Positions 27,202 through 35,593 of a DNA stretch of 64,000 bases are shown here, in pieces. The stretch is from Helicobacter_B zhangjianzhongii (GTDB lineage Bacteria > Campylobacterota > Campylobacteria > Campylobacterales > Helicobacteraceae). The notes beneath the pieces are model-generated. The model was not told where the DNA came from. It searched no databases and saw only the letters and a list, made by a program, of their open reading frames with translations. Positions within the stretch are counted from its first letter, which is position 1; each line of letters starts with the position of its first letter. The stretch lies in contig NZ_JANURN010000003.1 in assembly GCF_030249855.1 (NCBI RefSeq), positions 186,001-250,000 on the forward strand, given 5' to 3'. The position numbers were made by a program, and so were the translations under genes.

Positions 27202-29082
27202 TTATTTGCTTTGTTGCAGCTGCAAATTATACCCAAAACTCTTAAGATTATTTGCGTTTTTTGCCCATTGTTTATCGACAATCACCTGCAAACGCAAAAA
27301 CACCCGCTCGCCCAAAATCCGCTCGATACTCTCCCTAGCAGCCGCGCCTATACGCTTAATGGTGCTGCCATTTTGCCCGATGATAATGCGCTTTTGCGAT
27401 GGCTTTAGGACATAGATATTGGCATAAATATGCACAATATGCATAGGGGCATTGGTGGTTGCAAAAGTGGATTCTAGGGTAGTGGTAGATTTTTGTGTGG
27501 ATTGCCACGCCGACAAGTCGGCTCGCAATGACGATAAAAGGGCGTTGCCCCTAGAATCCACTTTTTTACTTTGCGGCTGGTTTTTATTTTCAGCAGATTT
27601 TTCACACTTGCCCAGATAATCTTCTTTAAGGATTCTAGGATTTCTAAAGAAACCTGCTTGCGTGCCCCCGCCTTGCACCGCTGTCGCTTGTTTTCTAAAG
27701 AAACATCGCCTAGCGGCGAGCGGTATCCCTTGTTTTCTAAAGAAGCTTCGCTTTGCGGTGGGGCTTTTGGAGTTTTTTGGGGATTCTAGGGTAGGAGTTA
27801 CCTTGTCGGTAATGACTACCCTAGAATCCCCAAAATCTGCGGAATGCTTGCCCAAGACCAAATCCCTCGTGCGAGGCTTATAAAAAAACTCCGTTACAAT
27901 CACATCACTCTCATAAGGGATCTCATCGCTTAGATTCTCAAAGATACTTTGACGCACCATTTCTTTAGCGATTTCGCGCATTGTATGTGTCGTCATCTCA
28001 TCTTCATCAAAAAGCGGCGGCGAGTCTGGCAGCAGCTTGGCTATGGATTCTAGCAGCTCGGTAATATTATGTGATTTTTTCACACTTATGGGGATAAGTG
28101 CGCTAAATTTATCGCTAAATTTTGCATATTTTTCAAGCACGCCTAGGAGCTTTTTAGGCGGGAGCATATCGGTTTTGTTGATGACAAGGATATGTTTTTT
28201 ATGTGAGTCATTAGCATAAAATAGCTCTAAAAACTCCTCATACTGCTTTGTATCATCAAAGACTGAAGCCATAAACACGCACACATCGCAATCGCGCATA
28301 GTCTTTAGCGCAGCCTCTAGCATAAATTGATTTAAAAGCTTTTCGCGTTTGTGAAGTCCGGGCGTATCCACAAAGATCATCTGGCAAGCGGTGCGATCCT
28401 TTGTAGTATAGGGGACAATAAAGCGCATAGTATTGCGCGTGGCATTTGCCTTGTGTGAGATCAGGGCTAAATGCTCGCCTACAAGCAAATTGAGCAAGCT
28501 GGATTTGCCGGTATTGGGGCGACCTACAACTCCAACAAACCCCGCTTTTTGTGTTTTGGGCGTTAGGGGCGATTCAGCTTTGCTGGTGGATTCGGCTTTG
28601 CGCGATAAATCGGCGATTTCTGCGCGCGCGCTTCGGTTACATACGCCAAGTATGCGCCCTTGCACGCGCTTGAAAAGCCCCGATTTCTCATCGCAAATCC
28701 TAGAATCCTTTGCGGACTCGTTTAAATTTTGAGCTTCAATCTTAGAATCGCTAGGGCTTGGTGCGGGCGTTGGCTTTGCCGCCTGCGGGTTGTTTAGATT
28801 TTGGGCATTTTGAGTAGAATCCATTTTTCTGCCGCCTGCGGCGTTTGTATCAAACACGCTTTCTGTGTTTTCATTCTGCGGCGTTTTGAGAATTTGAGTG
28901 TTTTTCCTAGAATCCTTTGTGTTTTGTTTAGATTTGTTGCTTTTTCTGTCATCGCGAGCCTTGCTCTGCAAGGCGTGGCGATCCATAGCCTTAAACCTAG
29001 AATCCACTTTTTGTTTGTGTAAAGCTTGGGTCGCTTCGCTCCCTCGCAATGACACTAAAATCGCTTTACTCCTAGAATCCAT
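27202..29082 (-). CDS. era: GTPase Era, greatly enlarged by repeat-derived segments
   Basis: Era binds 16S rRNA near its 3' end in 30S maturation. The true parts are the GTPase domain (P-loop GRPNTGKS at 187-194, DTPG at 239-242, NKTD at 302-305) and the C-terminal KH domain (IIIGQNGSTIKRIGAAAR near 566-583). Normal Era has about 300 residues; this frame has 626. The extra consists of about 180 N-terminal residues and about 130 residues (413-545) exactly between the GTPase and KH domains, both coded by palindromic repeats (SLRGSEATQ, FKRVQGRILGVCNRS, KKVDSRGNALLSSLRA). The N-terminal part may be untranslated if a later start is used, but the internal insert must be translated or removed for Era to reach its KH domain. 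Upstream hslUV and downstream csd6 match H. pylori order. Confidence 0.88.
   Translation of the reverse strand: MDSRSKAILVSLRGSEATQALHKQKVDSRFKAMDRHALQSKARDDRKSNKSKQNTKDSRKNTQILKTPQNENTESVFDTNAAGGRKMDSTQNAQNLNNPQAAKPTPAPSPSDSKIEAQNLNESAKDSRICDEKSGLFKRVQGRILGVCNRSARAEIADLSRKAESTSKAESPLTPKTQKAGFVGVVGRPNTGKSSLLNLLVGEHLALISHKANATRNTMRFIVPYTTKDRTACQMIFVDTPGLHKREKLLNQFMLEAALKTMRDCDVCVFMASVFDDTKQYEEFLELFYANDSHKKHILVINKTDMLPPKKLLGVLEKYAKFSDKFSALIPISVKKSHNITELLESIAKLLPDSPPLFDEDEMTTHTMREIAKEMVRQSIFENLSDEIPYESDVIVTEFFYKPRTRDLVLGKHSADFGDSRVVITDKVTPTLESPKNSKSPTAKRSFFRKQGIPLAARRCFFRKQATAVQGGGTQAGFFRNPRILKEDYLGKCEKSAENKNQPQSKKVDSRGNALLSSLRADLSAWQSTQKSTTTLESTFATTNAPMHIVHIYANIYVLKPSQKRIIIGQNGSTIKRIGAAARESIERILGERVFLRLQVIVDKQWAKNANNLKSFGYNLQLQQSK
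27456..27866. repeat. Composite repeat insert inside era, between GTPase and KH domains
   Basis: It begins (coding sense) with codons for LGKHSAD, the same head seen in two inserts of the GT-C gene. It contains a perfect 20-bp inverted repeat, TTTTGGGGATTCTAGGGTAG and its complement, around a core with CATTACC and GGTAA, then TTTCTTTAGAAA-type words, an R1 word and an R2 element at about 27499-27532. The whole block stays in frame. Confidence 0.8.
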
Positions 29083-29165
29083 TTTTATTCCTTTTAGACT
29101 GCTTCCCTAGAATCCACTTTTTGATTATGGATCGCCACGACTTCCTTACGGAAGTCTCGCGATGA
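28560..29165. repeat. Repeat block over the era N-terminus and its upstream gap
   Basis: Contains the element at about 28617-28690 (coding FKRVQGRILGVCNRS) shared with the GT-C gene at about 41646-41712, R2 copies at about 28951-28990, 29019-29055 and 29129-29166 with different inner arms, and many GGATTCTAG words. Confidence 0.75.
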
Positions 29166-29215
29166 CAGATAGGGGGACTCATCATCTCACAAAGCCAAAT
29201 CCCCACAACACTCTC

Positions 29216-30553
29216 TCATAAAATATACCGCGACATATCAGCACTACTCACCACCAAGCCCAGCTTCTCCTCCACAAGCTCTTTGGTAATCGCCACCTTG
29301 CCCCCAGCATACTTCTGCGCATTAAAGCTAATCTCTTCTAGCACGCGCTCTATAATCGTATGTAGCCGCCTAGCACCAATGTCTTCTGTCTTTTGGTTTG
29401 CCATATAGGCAAAATGCGCTAACGCACGCAAGGCTTCTTCCTCAAACACCAGCTCCACGCCATCTACACTAAGCAAATGTTGATATTGCGTGATGAGTGA
29501 GTTGCGCGTTTTGGTCAAGATCGCATACATCGCTTCTTCACTCAAGCTATCTAGCTCCACGCGGATAGGGAATCGCCCCTGTAATTCTGGGATAAGATCG
29601 CTAGGCTTGCTTAAATGAAACGCCCCTGCCGCGACAAAGAGTATATAGTCTGTGCGGAGCGTGCCGTATTTGGTGCTAATCGTGCTGCCCTCGATAATTG
29701 GCAGCAAATCGCGCTGCACGCCCTCTTTGCTAGGGTCTAGGCGAGAGTCTTTGGTGCTTGTGGCGATTTTGTCAATCTCATCGATAAACACCACCCCACT
29801 CTGCTCTGCTCTGCGCAAGCCATCTGCTTGGATTGCCTCCATATCAAGCACGCTATCACGCGCCTCTTGCACTAGGGCTAGCTTGGCTTCTTTGACACTT
29901 AGAGATTTTTTGACCTTCTCTTCGCGCTGTAAGACCTTGATGATAGATTCTTGCACCCTAGCAATATCTGGTGGCATACCATTATCTAGCGATTCTGCTT
30001 GCTTGTGGATCTCTACATCGATTTGTAAATGATCTACTTCGCCATTTCGCACCTTTTGGCGCATTTTTTCTAGGCTTTGCTCATAATCGCGCTTTTTCTC
30101 ATCGCTCACGCCCTTTGGCAGAGCTGGGAGCAGCAGGCGGGCGATTTTATCGATGATATATGCTTGTATGGCTTCTTGGCTTTTTTGCTGGGATTCTTGC
30201 TGCACTAAGGCAATAGAGGCATTGACTAGATCGCGTATCATCGACTCTACATCGCGCCCCACAAAGCCCACTTCTGTGTATTTGCTCGCTTCTACTTTGA
30301 TAAAGGGCAGCCCCATAATTCTCGCCATCCTACGCGCAATCTCGGTTTTGCCCACGCCTGTGGAGCCGATCATTAGGATATTTTTGGGTGTGATTTCTTC
30401 TTGCACTTCTTTGGGCAGCTGCATTCTGCGGTAGCGATTGCGCAGTGCCAAGGCTATGGCGCGCTTGGCGTCATCTTGCCCGATGATATATTCATCTAAA
30501 AACCCTACAATCTCCGCTGGGCTCATCATTTCTTTGCTTTGTTTTAGCTCCAT
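29216..30553 (-). CDS. hslU: ATP-dependent unfoldase HslU
   Basis: AAA+ unfoldase of the HslUV (ClpYQ) protease. Walker A GSTGVGKT and Walker B VVFIDEIDKIA are present, as is the sensor/arginine region ELQGRFPIRVEL. The I-domain insertion lies between about 110 and 235. The C terminus ends SRYIL, the tail that inserts into HslV. Length 445 is normal. Its start overlaps the hslV stop by one base (TAATG). Confidence 0.97.
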   Translation of the reverse strand: MELKQSKEMMSPAEIVGFLDEYIIGQDDAKRAIALALRNRYRRMQLPKEVQEEITPKNILMIGSTGVGKTEIARRMARIMGLPFIKVEASKYTEVGFVGRDVESMIRDLVNASIALVQQESQQKSQEAIQAYIIDKIARLLLPALPKGVSDEKKRDYEQSLEKMRQKVRNGEVDHLQIDVEIHKQAESLDNGMPPDIARVQESIIKVLQREEKVKKSLSVKEAKLALVQEARDSVLDMEAIQADGLRRAEQSGVVFIDEIDKIATSTKDSRLDPSKEGVQRDLLPIIEGSTISTKYGTLRTDYILFVAAGAFHLSKPSDLIPELQGRFPIRVELDSLSEEAMYAILTKTRNSLITQYQHLLSVDGVELVFEEEALRALAHFAYMANQKTEDIGARRLHTIIERVLEEISFNAQKYAGGKVAITKELVEEKLGLVVSSADMSRYIL

Positions 30554-31098
30554 TATGCAAGCTCCAAAATAGAAATATTTGTATTAGTATAGATACATAG
30601 CTCACCTGCTATATGCAACGACTGCGTAACAAGCTCCTTTGGCTCTATGCTAGCGTGCCGATCTAACGCCCTAGCCGCGCTTAGAGCGTAGTTCCCCCCG
30701 CTACCAATGGCAGCGATCTTGCCATCTTCTGGCTCTAGCACATCGCCTGTCCCACTTAGGATAAAGAGATTATCCCTATTTAGCACGATCATCATCGCTT
30801 CAAGCTTGCGCAAATACTTATCGCTACGCCACTGCTTGGCAAACTCCACCACAGAGCGCATTAAATCCCCCTTCCTCCCCTCTAAAATCCGCTCAAACGA
30901 CTCAAACAAGCTAAACGCATCTGCCGTGCTTCCTGCAAATCCGCTTAGAATCTGTCCGTTATAAAGCGTGCGGATTTTTTTGGCATTGCCCTTCATCACG
31001 CAATTACCAAAGCTCACCTGCCCATCGCCGCCGATGACTGCCACGCGCTTGCCCTGATACTCTCCGCAATACGCAAGTATCGTTGTCGCTTCAAACAT
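30553..31098 (-). CDS. hslV: ATP-dependent protease subunit HslV
   Basis: Threonine protease of the proteasome beta family, forming the double hexamer of HslUV. The N-terminal MFEATTILAY contains the conserved Thr-Thr; the mature enzyme begins at T5 after removal of the short leader. GGDGQVSFGN and IGSGGNYALSAARAL match the family. 181 residues. First gene of hslV-hslU-era-csd6-fliP, all on the same strand. Confidence 0.97.
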   Translation of the reverse strand: MFEATTILAYCGEYQGKRVAVIGGDGQVSFGNCVMKGNAKKIRTLYNGQILSGFAGSTADAFSLFESFERILEGRKGDLMRSVVEFAKQWRSDKYLRKLEAMMIVLNRDNLFILSGTGDVLEPEDGKIAAIGSGGNYALSAARALDRHASIEPKELVTQSLHIAGELCIYTNTNISILELA

Positions 31099-31299
31099 TA
31101 CTTATCCTTGATTCTATGTGCTTATAAGCCAACCAAATGTCTCTAAATAGCCCAAAGCCCTTAAACAAAGCCCGAGATTGTAGCATAAAAAGCCCATAGA
31201 TTCTAGCGCGGATCTAGCACCAAAGCACCAAAGCCTAGAATCCACAAACACAATGCGTTTATAAAAGTAACATTCACCCAAGAAATGCGAAAAATTACT

Positions 31300-31316
31300 A
31301 AACACATATTGTGTTT
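31300..31316 (+). promoter_or_regulatory. Inverted repeat upstream of metY, possible operator
   Basis: AAACAC/GTGTTT with a five-base spacer, 51 bases before the metY ATG in the promoter region. No S-box-like structure was seen, so control of the sulfur genes, if any, may be by protein; the regulator is unknown. Confidence 0.25.
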
Positions 31317-31366
31317 TATAGAAAATTTGCTTATAGTGGCTGCGTATATCACCCAAAGGAGTCCAA

Positions 31367-32641
31367 ATGCTAGAATCCACTTTCCACCCAAGCACGCTAG
31401 CCCTGCACGCAGGCTATGGGTATGATTCCCAGCGCACTTTAAGCGTGCCGATTTATCAAAGCAGCTCCTTTCGCTTTGATTCAAGCGACCAAGCCGGCAG
31501 ACGATTTGCCCTAGAGGAGCTAGGCAATATCTACTCGCGCCTAAGCAACCCCACCACCGATGTCCTAGCCAATCGCCTAGCCCAAGTCGATGGCGGAGGG
31601 TTTGGTGTCGTTACTGCGAGTGGGGCTAGCGCGCTGTTTTATGCCTTTGTCAATCTCGCCCAAGCAGGCGATAATATCCTCTATGCCAATAAAATCTATG
31701 GCGGCACACAGACGCTTCTAGTGCATACACTCAAGCGATTTGGCATAGAGGCTCGCTGCTTTGATGTCGATGATCTAAGCACGCTAGAGCCACTTATCGA
31801 TAATAACACTAAGGCGATTTTCTTTGAGTCGTTGTCCAATCCGCAGATTTCTATCCCAGATATTTGCGCTATCACCGAGCTTGCCAAGCGACACAAGCTT
31901 GCTACCATCTGTGATAACACCATAGCACCGATGATTTTCCGCCCCTTTGACTTTGGGATAGATATTGCCGTGTATAGCTGCACCAAGTATATCAACGGGC
32001 ACGGCAGCGGACTAGGAGGAGCGATCATTGAAAGAAATGGGCTAAATGAGCTGCTAATAGATAATCCCAGATATAGTGTCTTTAACACCCCTGATCCAAG
32101 CTACCACGGCTTAGTCTATGCGAGCCTGCCTTATCCTATCTATGGTATGCGGCTTATCCTAGAGTGGCTACGCAATATCGGGGCTAGTCTATCGCCGCAT
32201 AATGCGTGGATCCACCTGCAAGGCTTAGAGACTTTGGAGCTGCGATTGCAAAAGCACAGCCAAAACGCCCTAGAAATCGCTACATTCCTAGAATCTCACC
32301 CCAAAGTCAAGCAAGTAGAATACCCTGCCCTAGAGTCTAGCCCCTACTATGGGCGATTCAAGCAGTATTTCACAAGCGGCTATGCGAGTGGGCTTTTTAG
32401 CTTTGAGCTAGAGAGCTATGAGAAGGCGAAGGCATTGTGCGATAGGCTAAAGCTCTTTTGTATCACGGCAAATATCGGCGACTCTAAATCGCTTGTGATC
32501 CACCCAGCTTCCACCACACACTCCCAGCTCTCCCAGAGCGAGCTACTATCAGCGGGGATCTCGCCTGCGTGTGTGCGTGTGTCGGTGGGGTTAGAATCTA
32601 GCGCGGATCTAATCAATGACCTAGCGCAGGCTTTGGAGTAG
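31367..32641 (+). CDS. metY: O-acetylhomoserine aminocarboxypropyltransferase (sulfhydrylase)
   Basis: PLP enzyme of the Cys/Met metabolism family. PLP Lys207 lies in SCTKYINGHGSGLGG; SGASALFYAF and FFESLSNPQISIPD are family motifs. At 424 residues with the long insert after the lysine loop (NPRYSVFNTPDPSYHGLVY) it fits OAH sulfhydrylase better than cystathionine gamma-synthase, which is about 380. It would make homocysteine from O-acetylhomoserine and sulfide. The MetA that supplies this substrate is the next gene downstream. The coding start ATGCTAGAATCCAC overlaps the repeat word; AAAGGAG precedes it. Confidence 0.9.
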   Translation: MLESTFHPSTLALHAGYGYDSQRTLSVPIYQSSSFRFDSSDQAGRRFALEELGNIYSRLSNPTTDVLANRLAQVDGGGFGVVTASGASALFYAFVNLAQAGDNILYANKIYGGTQTLLVHTLKRFGIEARCFDVDDLSTLEPLIDNNTKAIFFESLSNPQISIPDICAITELAKRHKLATICDNTIAPMIFRPFDFGIDIAVYSCTKYINGHGSGLGGAIIERNGLNELLIDNPRYSVFNTPDPSYHGLVYASLPYPIYGMRLILEWLRNIGASLSPHNAWIHLQGLETLELRLQKHSQNALEIATFLESHPKVKQVEYPALESSPYYGRFKQYFTSGYASGLFSFELESYEKAKALCDRLKLFCITANIGDSKSLVIHPASTTHSQLSQSELLSAGISPACVRVSVGLESSADLINDLAQALE

Positions 32642-33077
32642 CTTGGTTGGTGGATTCGGCTTTGCGCGATAAATCTTTGATTGCATCGCCGCGCTGCGTC
32701 GATAGACACCCAAGTCTTATCTCCTTGCGCGGCTCGCAAAGCAAAGATTTCTCATCGCAAATCCTAGAATCCTGTGCGGAGTTTTTTACATTTTCAGCTT
32801 CAAGGTTAGAATCCACTTTTTGCGTTTGTTGGGTGTTTAAAAGTGGATTCTAGGATTGCCAAAAATGCGTAAAATGTGTTTTTCAAACGCAACTAGGCGG
32901 CAGGATTTTGCGATGATTTTCTAAAGAAACTTCGTTTTGTGGGTTGTCAAGCGGTGGGCGAAGGGATTTACCTAAGCGGTAATGAGCAAGCCCACCGCGC
33001 AGACTCCCGCAAAAGCGCGCAAAAGCCGACGCCCAAACCAAGCAAAGCCAAATCCACCAATAACTAAGGAGCCAAAG
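32642..33077. repeat. Repeat-rich spacer between metY and metA
   Basis: Contains an AAGTCTTAT element with arms GCCGCGC (32688-32694) and GCGCGGC (32727-32733), R1 words near 32808 and 32843, a TTTTCTAAAGAAAC word near 32920, and a CATTACC/GGTAA core near 32968-32982 flanked by GCGGTGGGC and GCCCACCGC. No gene is supported; the frame open from 32982 is only a metA extension. Confidence 0.7.
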
Positions 33078-33959
33078 ATGCCTATCATTATCCCCAAAAC
33101 CATCCCCGCATTTAGCACCTTGCAGGAGCGGATTTTTGTAATGGACACAGAGCGTGCCACCACGCAAGACATACGCCCACTAGAGATTTTGCTCTGCAAT
33201 CTTATGCCTACAAAAATCGAGACAGAAAATCAGCTCCTATCCCTCCTAGCAAACTCGCCTTTGCAAGTGCGTATCACACTACTTGCCACGCAGAGCTACA
33301 TCGGCAAAAACACCCCCCAATCTCACCTAGATAGATTCTACAAATACTTTAGCGAGATTGCACATAAACGCTTTGATGGCGCGATCATCACAGGTGCGCC
33401 TATCGAGCATTTGGCGTTTGAAGAAGTGCAGTATTGGGAGGAGCTTAGGGGGATTATGGACTTTTTGCGTGCTAATGTAACAAGCACGATGTATCTGTGC
33501 TGGGGGGCTATGGCTGGGCTATATCACTTCCACAAGATTCAAAAGCACGCCCTATCTAGCAAGTGCTTTGGGATCTTTGCCCATAAGCAGTGCGCCACTT
33601 CGCCGCTGCTTATGGGGCTAGATGATGAAGTGCTTATGCCTCACTCACGCCATAGCGGCATTGATGAAGGCGCAGTGGCTAGGGCAGATGATCTGTGTGT
33701 GCTTTTAGCAGGGGAGCAAAGCGGGGCTACAATGCTTAAAGATAGCAAAGATGTCTTTATCCTAGGGCACCCAGAATACGCCAAAGATACGCTAGATAAA
33801 GAATACAAGCGCGATCAAGCAAATGGGCTAAACACGCCAAAGCCCACAGGGTATTACGCGCCAAATGGGGAGATTATGTTTCAGTGGCGATCAAGTGCGA
33901 GCGTGATTTTTAGCAATTGGCTAAATCTCGTCTATCAAGACACGCCATTTTTGCTTTAA
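33078..33959 (+). CDS. metA: Homoserine O-acetyltransferase (MetA/HTS family)
   Basis: Acylates homoserine in the first committed step of methionine synthesis. The start is the ATG at 33078 (MPIIIPKTIPAF), with AAGGAG ahead and the normal family N-terminus, not the upstream frame start at 32982. 293 residues. The catalytic cysteine is C141 in YLCWGAMAG, with the downstream His/Glu region GHPEYAKDTL. E110 in TGAPIEHLAFEEV stands where MetA proteins with Glu prefer acetyl-CoA and those with Gly prefer succinyl-CoA, so I infer acetyltransferase activity, which fits metY beside it. Confidence 0.93.
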   Translation: MPIIIPKTIPAFSTLQERIFVMDTERATTQDIRPLEILLCNLMPTKIETENQLLSLLANSPLQVRITLLATQSYIGKNTPQSHLDRFYKYFSEIAHKRFDGAIITGAPIEHLAFEEVQYWEELRGIMDFLRANVTSTMYLCWGAMAGLYHFHKIQKHALSSKCFGIFAHKQCATSPLLMGLDDEVLMPHSRHSGIDEGAVARADDLCVLLAGEQSGATMLKDSKDVFILGHPEYAKDTLDKEYKRDQANGLNTPKPTGYYAPNGEIMFQWRSSASVIFSNWLNLVYQDTPFLL

Positions 33960-33961
33960 TC

Positions 33962-33970
33962 TGCTACAAT
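33962..33970 (+). promoter_or_regulatory. Candidate extended -10 promoter for the GT8/radical SAM genes
   Basis: TGCTACAAT at 33962-33970 has an extended -10 form and lies 47 bases before the GT8 ATG at 34017, directly after the metA stop. Confidence 0.4.
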
Positions 33971-34016
33971 GCACGCTTTTATACCGCACTATCTTTACCA
34001 CTTTTAAGGAAGCATT

Positions 34017-35593
34017 ATGACTGATCCTTGCTTTGCCATAGTCTTTGGGCTAGATGATAACTACGCCAAATACGCCAGCGTGAGTATGATGAGCATCATC
34101 TACTCTATCAACCCCACCGCCCAAAATGCAGAAAAACTCATAGGGGGGGGCAGCTAGATCCTAGTGTAAATGCTGCGCCAGATTTTGGTGCGAGTCTAGA
34201 ATCTTGCCTAGAATCCACACTAGATTCTAGGCAAGATTTTGCTTTAGATTCTAAGACAGGATCTAGCCCTAGCCCCTATCCCACCTGCCACGCCCCACTT
34301 ATCCACCGCTTCATTCATCTTGCTCATATCACGCCATTTTACGCAAGCCCAGAATTCTCGTTTGAAAACGCGGATTCTAAGAAAAACGCCAAAAAGGCAA
34401 ACCCCCTAGAATCCACTTTTGAAAAAGTGGATTCTAGGGTAAATGTGGATTGCCACGATTTTGACAAGTCAAAATCTCGCAATGACGATAAAAACGCCGC
34501 TAGCAAAAAAGTGGATTCTAGCAGCAACGCCCTTTCTCCGTCATTGCGAGCTTTGGCGCAAGACAAAGCGCGGCAATCCATAAACAAAACGCCCAAAGCA
34601 AGCAGAGATCTCCCCATCCACTTCCACCTCCTAGCCGACTCCCTCTCTCCCTCCACCCTATCACACCTACGCACGCTAGAATCCCACCTAGACACCATCT
34701 ACCCCACGCAAATCCATATCCACAGCCTTAATCAAGCCGAGTTCAAAGCCCTTAATCCGTGGGGCGAAGCGGGGGCAAATTGGTGCGCGTATTTCCGCTT
34801 GAAGCTTGGCAGCGTGCTACCACAAGAGCTTACAAAAGCTCTCTATCTTGATGTTGATACGCTGATTTTGCGCGATATACGAGAGCTTTTTGCCTATGAT
34901 TTGGGGGAGTGTGCCATAGGTGCGGTGCGAAGCGGGCTAAGCGGAGATAGTATCAAGATCGTCCGTGAGCACAAAATACACGCGCAAAACTACTTCAACT
35001 CCGGTGTTTTACTCATCAATCTCCCCAAATGGCGCACCAAAGATCTAGCCCTTATACACACTAAGGAGTATGCGGAGTATGCGGAGTATGCGGATCAAGA
35101 TTTTTTGAATCTCATTTTTAGAGACTCGGTGTGCTTTTTGCCCTATCACTACAACCTCCAATGGCTTGCACAAAGCAGGATCCACTTTGATAGCTCCCCG
35201 CCCCACACGGATACAAATGGCATCGCCTCGTATCCTAGTGCCATAGATTTTAGCGAGTTTGCTAGCGCGCTTATCAATCCCTCTATCGTGCATTTGCTTG
35301 GGGGCTATAAGCCTTGGGAGAAGTCAAACTTCCAAAGCAACCCCGCAAAGCCCCCTATCTTTGCGCAAAATCCCTACCACAAGCTCTGGTGGGCTATCGC
35401 TAGAGAAAGTCCCTTTGCTAGGCAAATCCACCTAGCCTACTACAAACGCACCGCGCTTATCACTATAGCTGCTTATCTACGGGCTTACGCGCCTTGGGCG
35501 TATGCGGGCTTACGCCCGTTTGTGCGCGTGCTAAAGCTCCTAAAATCCGCCCTAAGCTCACCAAACCCACAAAGGACACACAATGCCAAATAG
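34017..35593 (+). CDS. Phase-variable GT8 family glycosyltransferase (phase OFF), repeat-expanded
   Basis: The ATG at 34017 (AAGGA upstream) starts MTDPCFAIVFGLDDNYAKYASVSMMSIIYS, the first strand of a GT8 fold. A G8 tract at 34143-34150 then leads to TAG at 34155-34157. With nine G the frame continues to 35593 and gives 525 residues, with the DxD motif in KALYLDVDTLILRDI, GVLLINLPKW and the C-terminal HLLGGYKPW. These are the hallmarks of LPS glucosyl/galactosyltransferases such as RfaI/J. About 150 residues of repeat-coded sequence separate the first strand from the rest (DLPIHFHLLAD). The product probably adds a hexose to lipooligosaccharide in the cytoplasm. Its end overlaps the radical SAM gene by 11 bases. 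Confidence 0.82.
34143..34150. repeat. G8 tract, phase switch in the GT8 gene
   Basis: Eight G preceded by AAAACTCATAG, the same 11 bases that precede the G9 tract at 36600-36608. Nine G would restore the frame; the codon count to 35593 is integral with one added base. Confidence 0.88.
34375..34600. repeat. In-frame repeat block in the GT8 gene
   Basis: R1 hairpin at 34406-34437, then an R2 copy at about 34447-34487 (GATTGCCACG, inner arms ATTTTGACAAGTCAAAAT, CTCGCAATGAC) and a second one at about 34535-34575. The protein reads KVDSRVNVDCHDFDKSKSRN, almost the same as in the radical SAM C-terminal segment. Confidence 0.8.

Noticed and set aside
31114..31484. Minus-strand frames upstream of hslV
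   Set aside because: They overlap the metY promoter and start region, lack a ribosome site and show no protein-like pattern.
32982..33077. N-terminal extension of MetA
   Set aside because: Comes from repeat sequence upstream; the ATG at 33078 has the ribosome site and matches the family start.
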